Assembly (NCBI RefSeq): GCF_042453785.1
Contig: NC_091674.1
Location: forward strand, 20,433,001-20,497,000
Direction of reading: 5' to 3'
From: Malus domestica
Taxonomy: Eukaryota > Streptophyta > Magnoliopsida > Rosales > Rosaceae
DNA length: 64,000 nt
The translations under genes and the position numbers were made by a program. Below the pieces are notes generated by a model. The model was given only the letters and a program-made list of their open reading frames with translations. It had not been told where the DNA came from and ran no database searches. The stretch's first letter is position 1; each line of letters starts with the position of its first letter. Positions 35,710-47,117 of the stretch are shown in pieces.

Positions 35710-37568
35710 TCATGAATCATGAGCTTGGATATAGACAATGACTGGTTCTCCCAAATCTTCATTAGTATAGTGCCCGGGTAACCTCCCAGAGTCCCTTAAG
35801 TTTGTACTACTTTGATCACTTGATGATGAACCTTCTTCAATTGGTGTTGTTACACTAGAAATAGCATTATTGCCCGGTTGATTCTGTTGTTGCTGATTTT
35901 GTTGGTCCAATAATACAATACTCACTGGACTCTGATGGGAGATTATTATGCTATGGTGCTGCTCTTGTATTACTGGGTCGAACACCCTAGCAGCTGCAGG
36001 TGGTGTGGGACTGTCGAGTATGGTACTGATGGGAATCACAGAGCATCTGCAAAGTGGGCAAGTTGTGTTGTTATGCAGCCAGTGATGTATACAATCAACA
36101 TGAAACACGTGTTTGCATGATAGCACTTGCAGTAATTCCTCTTCCACTTCGAATTCACTCAAGCAAACACAGCATCTGTCACAATTAAATTTAGGGTTCC
36201 TTTAGGTGCATGTTTAGCTATAAAACCTAATTAGACTAACATAAAATCTGGTAATTTCACCAAATTAAAAGGAGCGATAGAAGTACATGATGATAGGTTG
36301 AATAAGCTAATAATATTGAGCTGCTGGTGAGGTGTTGTGGTTCAATATTCGTTACCTATCAACAAGAATAAAAAGCAATTGCACACACAATTTTATTGAA
36401 CTTTATTCACGATTTGTCTCTCCACCTCCAAATATGCCACTTCTCATACATATGCTTTACTATAGAAAAACATTTTCACATCCCTAAAAGTGCTTTTAAC
36501 AATGTTTCGCACCACAAACACTTTCAATTTATCAAAAGTGAACTAATGTATGTGTGTGCACCCGTGCATAATTCTGTTAGAAAACATTTAAGTTCCTTTT
36601 TTCGAAATCACTTACATTTTTAATTACAATAAAGATGTGCTTCAAAAAGAAGTGTAAAAACTACAAGTGCTTTTTTAAAATGAATTTCTAAAAGGGTGTC
36701 TTGAAAAGCACTTTTGAGAAAGACAGTGGTTGCTATGAAAGGTTCTAAACTCACATGTGAAGAGATTCTATTACAACTACCCTTGCAGGCCTTTTTAGAC
36801 CATAACCGGTAGCAAGAATAAAACTCCATGATCACTAGATGAGAATTTCAAGGATGTATCCTTTTCTATTGGAGTTGAGGTAGAAATTTAACTCCTTTTT
36901 TATTTTTTTTATTTTAGTTTTCTTTTAAATGGTCAAATATCTCAATAGTTGGTTGGCTAATTAGTGCATACTGGTTTTTCAACTTCATGATATGACACCA
37001 TCTTGGCACATACCACTTGTAGGGCACGATTGATTATGGACCGCATTTGTGTCTTTAATACAAAGGCCTATTCAATTTTATACCGGTAGGAGTATGCTAC
37101 GATGCAAAGTTCGAAGCCTCATTTGTAACTAAAAAAAACACGGTAGAAATAATTTAAACTTACTGTGAATCCTTTTTCCTTTGTTCTTCATCAAATAAAA
37201 TTGTTTGAAGCTTCTCCTTGAGCTCCCCCTTCAAACCCACCGGACAAGCCTACACATATAATGTAATAACATTTCTAAAGTTGGATATGGAAATAAATGA
37301 AGCTGTATGTATATAATCCGACTCTGCAAATTGTATGAATATGTCTTTTGTTAATATAATCGTTAATTGCAATGGACATAATACGTATGAACATGATCGC
37401 TTCGCTGCAATAGGTCTGCAATTGGAACTCAAAATATATTGAACCATATCAAAAATAATATTAAATTAATATGTAATCTCTTGCTGTATCTCTAACTTAC
37501 TCTTACCATCACCTTACCCTACCTCACCAATGTTTTGTTAATTTGTATGCATGCATGTATGTTAATGT

Positions 37569-37610
<42 letters not shown>

Positions 37611-37863
37611 TTACAGTGGAAACATGGTATCTGGTAGGTGCAGCTTGAAGATTATAATTACTCCTTGGAAAAACTGGTTGAGAAGAAGATAAGAGAGCGG
37701 AAGCCCTTCTTTTGAGGTAGAACAAGTAGAAGAGAAGAAAAAGAATGATGGAGAAAAGGATAGGAATCGAGAATATGAAGGCGTGGTAAAGTTTAAGTTG
37801 GAGTGCTTGAGGATAAAGGTTAGGATTACTAGTACTGTTTGGTGTTTGAGGAAGACTGCCCAT
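35710..37863 (-). CDS. ATL58/59-like RING-H2 E3 ubiquitin ligase (266 aa, three exons)
   Basis: Exons on the minus strand: 37863-37615 (83 codons), 37249-37164, 36175-35710. All introns are GT..AG, and the second splits a Gln codon. Near the N-terminus a single membrane helix follows LQLKLYHAF (about residues 28-50: FIFSIPILFSIILFLLFYLF). It is followed by KRRAS, then a GLK-type ATL motif (VGLKGELKEKL) and the RING-H2 domain CCVCLSEF...C.H.FH.DC...TTCPLC, with all eight zinc ligands in the C3H2C3 pattern. A low-complexity Q/S-rich tail ends IVYIQAHDS. The membrane segment matches the Arabidopsis ATL7/58/59 group as I recall it. It should ubiquitinate unknown substrates at a membrane. A GT/GA microsatellite lies in intron 1. 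Intron 2 (988 bp) holds MITE-like AAAAGTGCTTTT inverted sequence at about 36450-36720. Confidence 0.92.
37570..37610. repeat. (GT)n(GA)n microsatellite at the ATL exon 1 donor
   Basis: About ten GT units followed by about ten GA units lie immediately inside intron 1, four bases from the donor GTAACT on the minus strand. Probably polymorphic in length. Confidence 0.9.
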
Positions 37864-37871
37864 CTGATCAA

Positions 37872-38880
37872 CTTCTAAAACCTGGAGAGATTATTTTGCC
37901 TGTTAATAATTAGCTCAACATATGTAGGAAAGCAGAAATGCCTTGTTGATGAGTGTATTTATGGAGAGAAGTTGGTGGGGGATTTATAAGTATGAAAAGT
38001 AGAGGCGCTTTATATATATATAAAAATATTTTATATATACATTATCTTTTATAATACCATATGTGTGAAATGCAAATAATGACATACTCAGTCATTATAA
38101 CTATTAGTTTTTAGTTTTTATATTTCGTGCTTTAGATATGTGAAATTATATGATGAAAAGGAGAAATACAGAGTAGAGGAAGGATGTAGAAAAGATGTTG
38201 AAGAAATGTATAAAAAATGGACCACAAAGAGAAACTAAAAACTATTTCAAACTATTTCAAGTTGTTTTCACCTTTAAGGGATTTCTTTTCATCCATTCAT
38301 TTTTATTTGTTTCCCTCCTCCTCTTACCATTCTTCTTCATTCCTCCTTTTTGGTGTATATTTCTCTTTATCTCTAACACAAAAGGTCAAATCATTTATCA
38401 AAACGGACCCTAAGTTTTTATCTTATACACAAGCATCATTGGATTTATTAATTGGCAGTAACTTTATCACATTTCTGACATGATTGATAACTTTAGGGTT
38501 TGTATTACACTGTTTTAAGTGTCTGCTGGAAACTTAAACACTACAATCTAAAAAGAGTTAAACGAGTACTAATCAATGGATAAATAAGTGTCTATCAATC
38601 AGATAAATTCTTCGAGCTTGCAAGTAGATCATATGTCCTTTTTATTTAGGATATTGTTATCGGCACTTTAAAAAGTCATTTTATTTAGAATGAAAAACAT
38701 CTCCTTTTATTTTCCATTTTAGATTGGATAAATAGAAGGAAAAAAAAAATATATATATATATATACACATATATTTTTTTTTTATTTTTTGTGAAAATCT
38801 TTTGCCTTGAGAGAACTCACAAAGGGCTACATGATCATTGGTTTTAGATTGGGGAAAGGACACATAATACCTTTGTTAAT
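37872..38880. promoter_or_regulatory. Upstream region of the ATL gene; no other gene seen
   Basis: AT-rich promoter-side DNA with TATATATATA stretches at about 38014 and 38750-38765. No clear single TATA box or coding region can be assigned. Confidence 0.35.
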
Positions 38881-38989
38881 CTTATAAAAGAAATAAAATA
38901 AAAAACTAAAGCAATAAGCTTTCTGGAGATCAAATTTACATGATGTTGATGCACAAAACCGGAGGTCTTGGAACAACGTAAATCCGACT

Positions 38990-39200
38990 GTGAATCTGCA
39001 AGAAAGTAAATAACACAAGATGTATCGTGGTTCACCCCAATGTTTGGGCTACGTCCACACTGATTATTGTATTTATCTGAGAGGTGAGGGAGAGAATGTG
39101 AGAGGGCTTATGCCTCTCAGATTATATTCCTTCTTTCAATAAACTTCAATGACGGGAAACCTATGCCTATCAGATTATCACTAAAACATCATAAATTCTT
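38990..39200. repeat. LTR-like fragment (R/U5-type motif, opposite orientation to 46.4 kb)
   Basis: The stretch ATGTATCGTGGTTCACCC..., GGGCTACGTCCACACT is the reverse complement of the GTGGACGTAGCC...GGGTGAACCACGTACAT block at 46388-46422. It is therefore another LTR family piece of the same type. No partner LTR or TSD was found. GCCTCTCAGATTAT is repeated in the tail as TGCCTATCAGATTAT. Confidence 0.45.
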
Positions 39201-39697
39201 TCAATTCCATGTTTTATAGTAAAAATATTGAATTCAGTTAAAACAGGAAGAAGAAGAAAATTACTGTGTATAATTAGGTGTAAATGTTGCTTTAGGCCAA
39301 GATTAGTGCATTCGTCTTGATTAAGCTAGCTGCTGGTCGATCTGGTCGTCCATGCATGGTTGGCAGGTCGATGACCTAACAAACCTATATAAAGCGAGAG
39401 AGAAATATATATGCAGAGTTAGGCTGTTGTTAGCATGGATGGTGGTTTGTCTCAACTTCAACTGATTGACACACCTCTCTAACTTATAAATATAAATTTT
39501 GGTCCATTGATCATAAATAACGTAAATCCATAATTATATATAATTAGGCCTGCATGTTCACCAAAGGACATCAAGTTTGTTGGTATATGTTTAAGATGTA
39601 CAACATAACATCCCTAGTGTTTCTCCTTCTGATTTGGTCTCTCTATGTTTTTTGTTTTTATAGAAGCAATATTAATATATAATCTAACGTATGCTAC

Positions 39698-39775
39698 GAA
39701 AAAAGGTGAGGATTTGAACCCAAAACACAGTGCGAAATGCCCTATCCACTATGACAATCCACTGCTTGCAAAATT
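39698..39775 (-). repeat. Possible tRNA-like/SINE fragment
   Basis: On the minus strand GGATAGGGCATTTCGCACTG is followed by GGGTTCAAATCCTCACC, which looks like a pol III B box in a tRNA-like context. No tail or TSD was resolved, so this is tentative. Confidence 0.3.
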
Positions 39776-39779
39776 TAAA

Positions 39780-40919
39780 CTATCTATTAATAAAATTCTC
39801 TTTGTCAACTAAAAGTGGGTAAAAAGACAATTTGGTATTCTATCACAAAATAAATTATGGACAGTAATGTAATTTCGAACAAACTAATTTTTGCTGAATT
39901 TCTTTCTTTCCTCATTCAAATGTCATCATAACATCTCTAATCTTAAATTTAAAAAAAAATAAAAATTTAAATATCTTCTACATTCTTTCTCTCCTACTCT
40001 CTCTTTCACATTTCTCTCAAACTTCTCTCTCTTTCGTATATTTTTTCTTGTTAAATTTTTTATATTTATACATATACTGTGTGAGCTTCATTTAGTATTC
40101 ACAAAGAAAAACGAGGTCTCTTTAGTTAGGTTTAAGGGCTAAACAAATTAAATGAAGAATTTGGCACACATTTAAGGGGGTTTGGGACCAATTTACAGTA
40201 AAATATGTCATTCAGTTGCTAATTTTTATGAAAGATTGGCAGAGTTAAGTTATTTTCCTTGAAGAGAAACAATTAGAAAATTACATGTCTAAAATCGCAA
40301 TTGAAACTGCAGGTACAAATGAAGTAGAACTTCGCCCAAGTTATAGGGACAAAATTTTTAATTTAATATATAGTAATATATTATATAAGGAAGAACTTAC
40401 TTCCAGCAAATGATCACAGAAAGCATTATTTCACTTTCTAAGTTGTCTAGAAGTACTTAATCTCATGACAAGAAAGAAAAAGATGATTTCTCTCTTTCAT
40501 GCACTACACTGAAGTGAGATTGGTTGCTGTGAACTTTTCATCATTACATAAACACAAAAGAGATTGAGCAATATATAGCACATCACTAAATGATAGAAAA
40601 CATTAAAAAAACATGGCAATATCTCTAATATTAGAAAGCCAGAAGTCAAGTTTGGTGTCTCAATGCTTCATCAAAAATAATTGGACTAAAAAAAACCCTT
40701 TAAACAAAAAAATCCAAAACTGATTGAAAATAATAATAACAAATTTACAAGGGCAATTTTGTCACAAAAAAAAGAAAATTCGGAATAAAAACAACAAATT
40801 ATTTAAAAAGCTGAAAAAAGGAAAAAAAAGAGACGTGAGTGAAAAAAATAAACGTGGTGTTTATCATTTTCAACCGTATTAATCCCCCACTTTTTCAGTA
40901 ACTTCCCACAATTAACCAG
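39780..40919. other. Intergenic spacer, nothing recognised
   Basis: AT-rich, with CT-rich low complexity at about 39975-40045. A segment near 40676-40711 (ATTGGACTAAAAAAAACCC onward) is repeated at 41635-41666 in the mosaic junction. Confidence 0.4.
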
Positions 40920-41510
40920 CTATTCTCTCAAGTCTCTTTTTCACTCCTTTTCTGGATTTTCATTCTACCATTTGTGCTCCTCAAAGACTGCGTCGACACC
41001 AGCGCCGCTTTTGTCCCCCACCGCATTCTCAAGCACTCTCTCTCTCTCAGCCTCTCCACTCCACCTCTAATGTCGTCGTTTATGTCGCCTTCGGCCGCCC
41101 CTTCTCCCACTACGATCGCATCCTCCGAAGACTCAGACTCGCTCTCTCCATAAAGAATTCCGGTTATAATTTACTATCTTTTTTTTTTTTAATTTTTCAT
41201 TGCATAAATAAAATTGGGGTTTCTAAATTTCGGATGTGTTTTTTGGAACAGTGTTGCAATTTGGTTGCACAGAGGGACAATAATAGATACTTTTTTCTTG
41301 ACATGATTATGAACTGCCCAGGCGAGAAAGGTATAAAATGGTCTTAAGTTTACCGGCTCAACCCGGCTTACTCTTATTTACTCTCAGCCCGACTTACTCT
41401 TATTTACTAATTAATTTTACACTCAATGCGATCCCGACATGTTCTTATTTACTAAATAATTTTCCAGCATGCATGTTTATTAGGCACTCATCGACTCATA
41501 TTCCTCAAAG
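40920..41510 (+). pseudogene. Possible host gene 5' relic, unrecognised
   Basis: A GC-richer patch (40925-41155) has codon-like texture, with open stretches in two plus frames, each stopped within about 70 codons. A possible short frame starts at ATG 41070 (MSSFMSPSAAPSPTTIASSE) and stops within 30 codons. It may be the first exon of a broken gene whose later pieces lie at 47.1-47.6 kb, because a 44-bp repeat joins the two regions. I do not recognise the protein. Weak inference. Confidence 0.25.
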
Positions 41511-41573
41511 GTACTAAGCTTAAATGTGTCTTTATTGCATAATTTGTGGTTGATAATAAATGGGATTTTGTTG

Positions 41574-42036
41574 AAATGGGTGTAGCGGAGATGAGGATTG
41601 CAAACCCTCTTCGATTTTGTTGAAATGGTTGATAATAATTGGACTAAAAAAACCCTTTAAACAAAAACATCAACACGTACACAAAATGGGTGTAGCGGAG
41701 ATGAGGATGCTTCGTTGGATGTGTGGGCACACAAGAAAGGATAAGATTAGGAATGAGGATATCCGGGGTAAAGTAGGAGTAGCCGAAATTGAAGGAAAGA
41801 TGAGAGAAAATCGGTTACGGTGGTTTGGACATGTGCAAAGAAGGCCTACTGACGCTCCGATTAGAAGATGCGACGATGGGACAGAGGTTCAGGGCCGAAG
41901 GGGTAGAGGAAGACCTAGGAAAACTTTGGAAGAGACTCTAAGAAAAGACTTAGAGTACTTGGATCTAACGAAGGACATGACACAGGATCGAGCACAATGG
42001 CGTTCTAAGATTCATATAGCCGATCCCACTCAGTGA
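41574..42036 (+). pseudogene. 5'-truncated RTE-type LINE 3' end, copy 1
   Basis: From about 41669 the sequence encodes MGVAEMRMLRWMCGHTRKDK... through HIADPT, the C-terminal tail of a plant RTE-like reverse transcriptase (GHVQRRP, GRRGRGRPRKT). The same sequence recurs at 46725-47082. The characteristic (GTT)n tail is missing, because unrelated LTR-element sequence begins at about 42037. A separate 25-bp LINE snippet (AAATGGGTGTAGCGGAGATG...) occurs at 41574-41598. Confidence 0.8.
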
Positions 42037-42296
42037 CTTGGATTTTCCAAGTCTCCAACCGAGAAGTTTTCCTCACTCGGAAAATTAAGGGAACACTACC
42101 CCAACCTACATGCTCCACTCAGAAAGCTTCAACATACAAGCTTCAACAAAAGAAAATTCAAAGAACTTAGCGAAGAAGGCTTTGGTGTATTTCACACAAT
42201 ACGTTGAAATGAAGGAAAGCTTATTTATTGATATCCCCGATAAGCTACAAATATGTACATATACATGAGTCAAAATAAACACACAAGAGGGAGCCT

Positions 42297-42977
42297 TCAC
42301 AAAGGTTGCTTAGGAGAAGTCTCAGCAGTCGGTAGAGCCCCAGAAAGAGAAGGCACCGGAGGGGGATCATTTGGAGCCTCAGTACTGGACAGAACCCTAG
42401 AAGGAGGAGGCATCAGAGGTTGATCATTTGGAGCTTCATTACGCGGTACAGCCCCAGAAGACGAAGGCAATAAATGCCTTTGGAACAAACCTACAAATCT
42501 CTGATGATCAAGTAAAACCTGACCATCAGTTTCCTTCATCTGGTCAAGCTTCCTCTTCATGTTTGTAGCATAGTCATGTGCGAGCCGGTGCAACTGTTTA
42601 TTCTCATGCTTGAGCCCTCTAATCTCCTGTTTGAGACTCATCACTTCAGCCGCCAATGATTCAACTTGGCGGGTTCGAGCAAATAGGCGTTGGGCCATAT
42701 TAGACACAGAACCTGCACACTGAACACTGAGAGCCAGCGAATCCTTAACAGCTAACTCATCAGACCGTTTGGAAAGTAGTCTGTTATCTTTGGGAGTGAG
42801 AAGGTTCCTGGCCACCACCGCAGCGGTCATATCATTCTTCATCACGGAATCCCCAACGGTAAGAGGACCAGTAGGGGAGACGAAGGATGGGCGCCATATG
42901 TTGTCTGGAGAAGGCGGGGCTGCCTCTTCAACAAGGTTCAAGTCAAAACGACGGTCGGAGGGGCCAGACATTTTCAA
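42297..42977 (-). CDS. Repeat-borne coiled-coil protein, 226 aa, unknown function
   Basis: This is an uninterrupted ORF inside a non-autonomous LTR-type element. The N-terminus has RRFDLNLVEEA (residues 9-19), resembling a DLN-type EAR repression motif, but that may be chance. Residues about 100-150 (RTRQVESLAAEVMSLKQEIR and the following GLKHENKQLHRLAHDY) form a strong predicted coiled coil with leucine-zipper spacing. The C-terminus has three degenerate repeats of about 19 residues around SSGAVPRNEAPND, SRVLSSTEAPND and SGALPTAETSPK. There is no gag, protease or transposase motif. Survival of an open frame among decayed elements suggests either recent insertion or selection. It could be a captured host fragment or an element-specific protein. 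Start chosen at the first Met; the third-residue Met is an alternative. Confidence 0.6.
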   Translation of the reverse strand: MKMSGPSDRRFDLNLVEEAAPPSPDNIWRPSFVSPTGPLTVGDSVMKNDMTAAVVARNLLTPKDNRLLSKRSDELAVKDSLALSVQCAGSVSNMAQRLFARTRQVESLAAEVMSLKQEIRGLKHENKQLHRLAHDYATNMKRKLDQMKETDGQVLLDHQRFVGLFQRHLLPSSSGAVPRNEAPNDQPLMPPPSRVLSSTEAPNDPPPVPSLSGALPTAETSPKQPL

Positions 42978-43079
42978 AGGTGTTGAAGAGAGAAGAGGTC
43001 GGACAAATCAAGATCTTAGAAGTGCAAGAATGAAGCTTCTACTGGTGGAGATTCAAGTGTGCTTTGGAACTTAATGTCA

Positions 43080-45115
43080 GCCCTTATAAAAATCTGCACT
43101 CGACGGAGCTTCAGAAATCGAAGAGGCGCCTGCTCAGAAATCGAAGAGGCGTTTGCTTTCTCAAAAGCTGGGCTGCTTAGAGATCACGAGGGTTGATCTC
43201 AGAAATCTAAGAGGCGTTTGCTTTCTCAAAAGTTGGGCTGCTCAAAGACCACGAAGGCTGGTCTCAGAAATTGAAGAGGCGCTCGCTTTCTCAAAAGCTG
43301 GGCTCCCCAGAGACCACGAGGGCCGATCTCAGAAATCGAAGAGGCACCTACTTTTCCAGCCTTGTCAGCACCTGTCACGCGCACACTCAGCTTTGCGGAA
43401 ATTATGGGCATTCTGTCGAAGACTTCTGGGGAAGTAGAAAACACATGAATCTTACTGTTCAATCACCCACTTCCCACACGCAACAATAGCTCATGGGTAC
43501 CACAGAAAACTTTGCCAAAGTTCTCTGCTAAAGTCGAGCACGTGAAGCTTGCAGCTCCCACTACATCGCTCTGACCAAGAAGGGTAAAAGAATAGCAAAG
43601 AAACAGCACTAACAAAGTTTAGACCCATAAATTTTGAAGGTCTAGCTACCATATTATTACCCACAAGGGTAAAGGAACAGTACCACTGCTGGATAATTGG
43701 ACAGTCCCTGTGTGTCAACCTCTGTGCTTCGTGGCAAGGTAGACTAGCAAACATGCCCAACCTTTACTCACATTCGAGAAAACACTCCCAATAAGATTGC
43801 TTGCTCCAAAATCGAAGAGGCACCGTCCTCCGAATCTCGAGAGCCAGACTCCCAACATGACTACTTTCTTAAAAATCGAAGAGAGGGTAAAGGAACAGTA
43901 CCATTGCTGGATAATTGGAAAGTCCCTGTGTGTCAACCTCTGTGCTTCGTGGCAAGGTAGACTAGCAAACATGCCCAACCTTTACTCACATTCGAGAAAA
44001 CACTCCCAACAAGATTGCTTGCTCCAAAATCGAAGAGGCACCGCCCTCCGAATCTCGAGAGCCAGACTCCCAACATGATTACTTTCTAAAAAATCGAAGA
44101 GACACTGCTCCCCGAATCTTCGAGAGCCAGACCCCCAGCGTGACTGCTTTCTCAAAAATCGATGAGGCATCGTTCTTCGAATCAATCGAAGAGGCGCTCG
44201 CTTTCTCAAAAGCTGGGCTGCTCAGAGACCACGAGGGCCGATCTCAGAAATCGAAGAGGCACCTACTTTTCTAGCCTTGTCAGCACCTGTCACACGCACA
44301 CTCAGCTTTGCAGAAATTATGGGCATTCTGTCGAAGACTTCTGGTGAAGTAGAAAGCACATGAATCTTACTGTTCAATCACCCACTTCCCACACGCAACA
44401 ATAGCTCATGGGTACCACAGATAACTTTGCCAAAGTTCTCTGCCAAAGTTGAGCACGTGAAGCTTGCAGCTCCCACTATATCGCTCTGACCAAGAAAGGT
44501 AAAAGAATAGCAAAGAAACAACACTAACAAAGTTTAGACACATAAATTTTGAAGGTCTAGCTACCATATTATTACCCACAAGGGTAAAGGAACAGTACCA
44601 CTGCTGGATAATTGGAAACTCCCTGTGTGTCAACTTCTGTGCTTCGTGGCAAGGTAGACTAGCAAACATGCCCAACCTTTACTCACATTCGAGAAAACAC
44701 TCCCAACAAGATTGCTTGCTCCAAAATCGAAGAGGCACCGTCCTCCGAATCTCGAGAGCCAGACTCCCAACATGACTACTTTCTCAAAATCGAAGAGAGG
44801 GTAAAGGAACAGTACCATTGCTGGATAATTGGAAAGTCCCTGTGTATCAACCTTTGTGCTTCGTGGCAAGGTAGACTAGCAAACATGCCCAACCTTTACT
44901 CACATTCGAGACAACACTCCCAACAAGATTACTTGCTCCAAAATCGAAGAGGCACCGCCCTCCGAATCTCGAGAGCCAGACTCCCAACATGATTACTTCC
45001 TCAAAAATCGAAGAGACACTGCTCTCCGAATCTCGAGAGCCAGACCCCCAGCATGATTGCTTTCTCAAAAATCGAAGAGGCATCGTTCTCCGAATCTCGA
45101 GAGCCAGATACCACA
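43080..45115. repeat. Complex tandem repeats (ATCGAAGAGGC units, 218-bp and 915-bp periods)
   Basis: A short core, AAATCGAAGAGGC(A/G)C, recurs more than ten times. On top of it lies a 218-bp unit with CTGGATAATTGG..CCCTGTGT landmarks (GGATAATTGG at 43691 and 43909, again at 44605 and 44823). A block of about 915 bp is duplicated as a whole (CTTGTCAGCACCTGTCAC at 43361 and 44276). This hierarchy indicates repeated unequal exchange or slippage in the element. Open frames across the region are by-products of the repeat. Confidence 0.85.
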
Positions 45116-46259
45116 GACCACTTTTTCAAAGTGCTCTGACAGAGTTAAAACATGTGAAACTGACAGCTCCCACTACCGTGCTATGACCAAGCAGGGTAAA
45201 GGAATAGCATTACTACTTGTTAGGGAGACTCCTATATATGTCAACCTCCATCCCCAACGGACAGGCAGACCTGCAAAAATGCTCAACCCTTCATCATATC
45301 TGAGAGGGCACTCCCAACGAAGCCTTTCGAAATATTCAGCTTTCTTTCCCCCCGATAATACCTCTGCAAACAAGCTATACTAGAGCAAGAATATCTCATA
45401 TCATCAGGGTTAAAAGCAAGAGTATCCCATATCATGCTTTTTCCCTGTCTTTTCCTTTGGCCTTGTTTTTACCTGCAAGACAAGGAGAAAGAGAGCAATC
45501 AGTCAGCACTTGGAATCAAGCTTCCAGCCAAGAACTGACTGCCTGGAACCCCTTACCTGATTACTTACCTGGCATTGCTCTCGAGTACTCATCTTCAACA
45601 TCTTATGTTTCCAGGGAAGATTCTGCATCTGCTTGAGGAACAGATAGGGCAAGTGCGAAGGATACAAGGAAGCATGTGGAGACAAGCGTAACAGCACACG
45701 TGCCGATACATCCATTACTCTGTCAAAAGCAAAAGTATCCCATATCAGCAGGGTGGAACGTACTCTAGATTTGATGGACTTGTTTTGACCCTCAAATTCT
45801 TCAGTCGGCCTTATACTCTGGAGGAAACCAGAAAACCCTCCAGCTCAGTTCAAGAATAAGCCTGTGGAAAGTTACTTCTTCAAAAGCAAAAGTATCTCAT
45901 ATCATCTCTTCTCATTTTTCTTCTCTTTATCCTTCATGCTGCTGCAAGATGGGGAGAAGGTGAACAATCAGTCGGAGCTCTGATTGCTTACCTTGTCTGT
46001 CACCTCTTTCAGCAGACCCCCTAGCTCGGCGACTTGGGGGACTCCTACTACATGGTTTGTATCGCGCTTGACCAAGCCTGAAACTACAAGTAAGCTTCAA
46101 GTGAAATTGATACATTACCTTGTGCATCTCCACCAGTTAAAGATACCACCCCTGGATGGAGGAAGAGTACTTCCAGAGAAGATGCCACATCTACCTATGA
46201 GACAGATAAGGCAAGTCAAGACGACTCCACACTCCGATACTTAGAAGTTTCGTGATTAC

Positions 46260-46480
46260 GAGATCATTCTCCCACAATATTTCTTAATGTCATTTGTACT
46301 AAATCATTCACTTGTACTCACTAAAGGAGAGCTTGAACCTATGTACTTGTGTAAACCCTTCACAATTAATAAGAACTCTTCTATTCCGTGGACGTAGCCA
46401 ATATGGGTGAACCACGTACATCTTGTGTTTGCTTTCCTATCTCTATCCATTTATATACTTATCCACACTAATGACCGGAG
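46260..46480 (+). repeat. LTR fragment (R/U5) matching window bases 1-92
   Basis: 46268-46358 matches the reverse complement of 1-92 almost perfectly (ACTCACTAAAGGAGAGCTTG, CCTATGTACTTGTGTAAACC). Downstream GTGGACGTAGCCAATATGGG...GGTGAACCACGTACATC continues the U5 part. The U3 promoter part seen at the window start is missing or different here. Confidence 0.75.
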
Positions 46481-46497
46481 CAATCTAGCGAAGATCA

Positions 46498-47117
46498 CAA
46501 AAAGCGACCGTTTTCGCTACCTAGGATCTATCTTGCAAGAGAACGGAGAATTAGATGGAGATCTCAACCATAGAATACGAGCTGGATGGATGAAGTGTTA
46601 GAATGCATCCGGCGTGTTGTGTGACCGTCGTAGGCCACTGAAGCTCAAGGGAAAATTTTATAGGACGGCAATAAGGCCAGCGATGTTGTATGGCACAGAA
46701 TGTTGGGCGGTGAAGCATCAACACGTACACAAAATGGGTGTAGCGGAGATGAGGATGCTTCGTGGGATGTGTGGGCACACGAGAAAGGATAAGATTGGGA
46801 ATGAGGATATCCGAGGTAAAGTAGGAGTAGCCGAAATTGTAGGAAAGATGAGAGAAAATCGGCTCCGGTGATTTGGACATGTGCAAAGAAGGCCGAATGA
46901 CGCTCCGGTTCGAAGATGTGACTACGGGACAGAGGTTCAGGGCCGAAGGGGTAGAGGAAGACCTAGGAAAACTTTGGAAGAGACTCTAAGAAAAGACTTA
47001 GAGTACTTGGATCTAACGGAGGACATGACACAAAACCGAGCGCAATGGCGTTCTAGGATTCATATAGCCGACCCCACTTAGTGGGAAAAGGCTTTGTTGT
47101 TGTTGTTGTTGTTGTTG
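46498..47117 (+). pseudogene. 5'-truncated RTE-type LINE 3' end, copy 2, with (GTT)n tail
   Basis: Coding remnants run [40 protein letters not shown], then CWAVKHQHVHKMGVAEMRML to HIADPT, ending WEKA and an ATTGTTGTTGTTGTT-type tail (47093-47117). Stops at 46599 and 46869 break the frame. The 5' parts (endonuclease and most of the reverse transcriptase) are absent, the usual dead-on-arrival outcome. Confidence 0.85.

Larger units (their letters stand above)
42037..46497 (-). mobile_element. Large non-autonomous LTR-type element (LARD-like) with tandem repeats
   Basis: The block lies between two LINE 3' ends. It holds one intact ORF (42297-42977, minus), a long tandem-repeat region (43080-45115), further non-coding sequence with repeated AGCAAAAGTATCYCATATCA motifs (about 45410, 45730, 45890), and an R/U5-like LTR piece (about 46260-46480) shared with the window start. 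No gag-pol similarity is visible. I could not find a matching LTR at the left edge, so the boundaries are approximate and strand is assigned from the ORF. Confidence 0.55.

Noticed and set aside
37519..37614. Extension of ATL exon 1 through the GT/GA microsatellite
   Set aside because: The continued frame reads only LSLSLSHTHTHT-type simple sequence; the GTAACT donor at 37614 joined to exon 2 gives a proper ATL protein.
43491..45083. Several similar minus-strand frames with MGMFASLPCHEAQ-type starts
   Set aside because: They are by-products of the tandem repeat, differ by repeat copy and have no domain support.
43080..45115. Regular short repeats resembling a CRISPR array
   Set aside because: The spacers are themselves repeated and the units form 218-bp and 915-bp higher-order copies. 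This is plant DNA with a tandem-repeat region.
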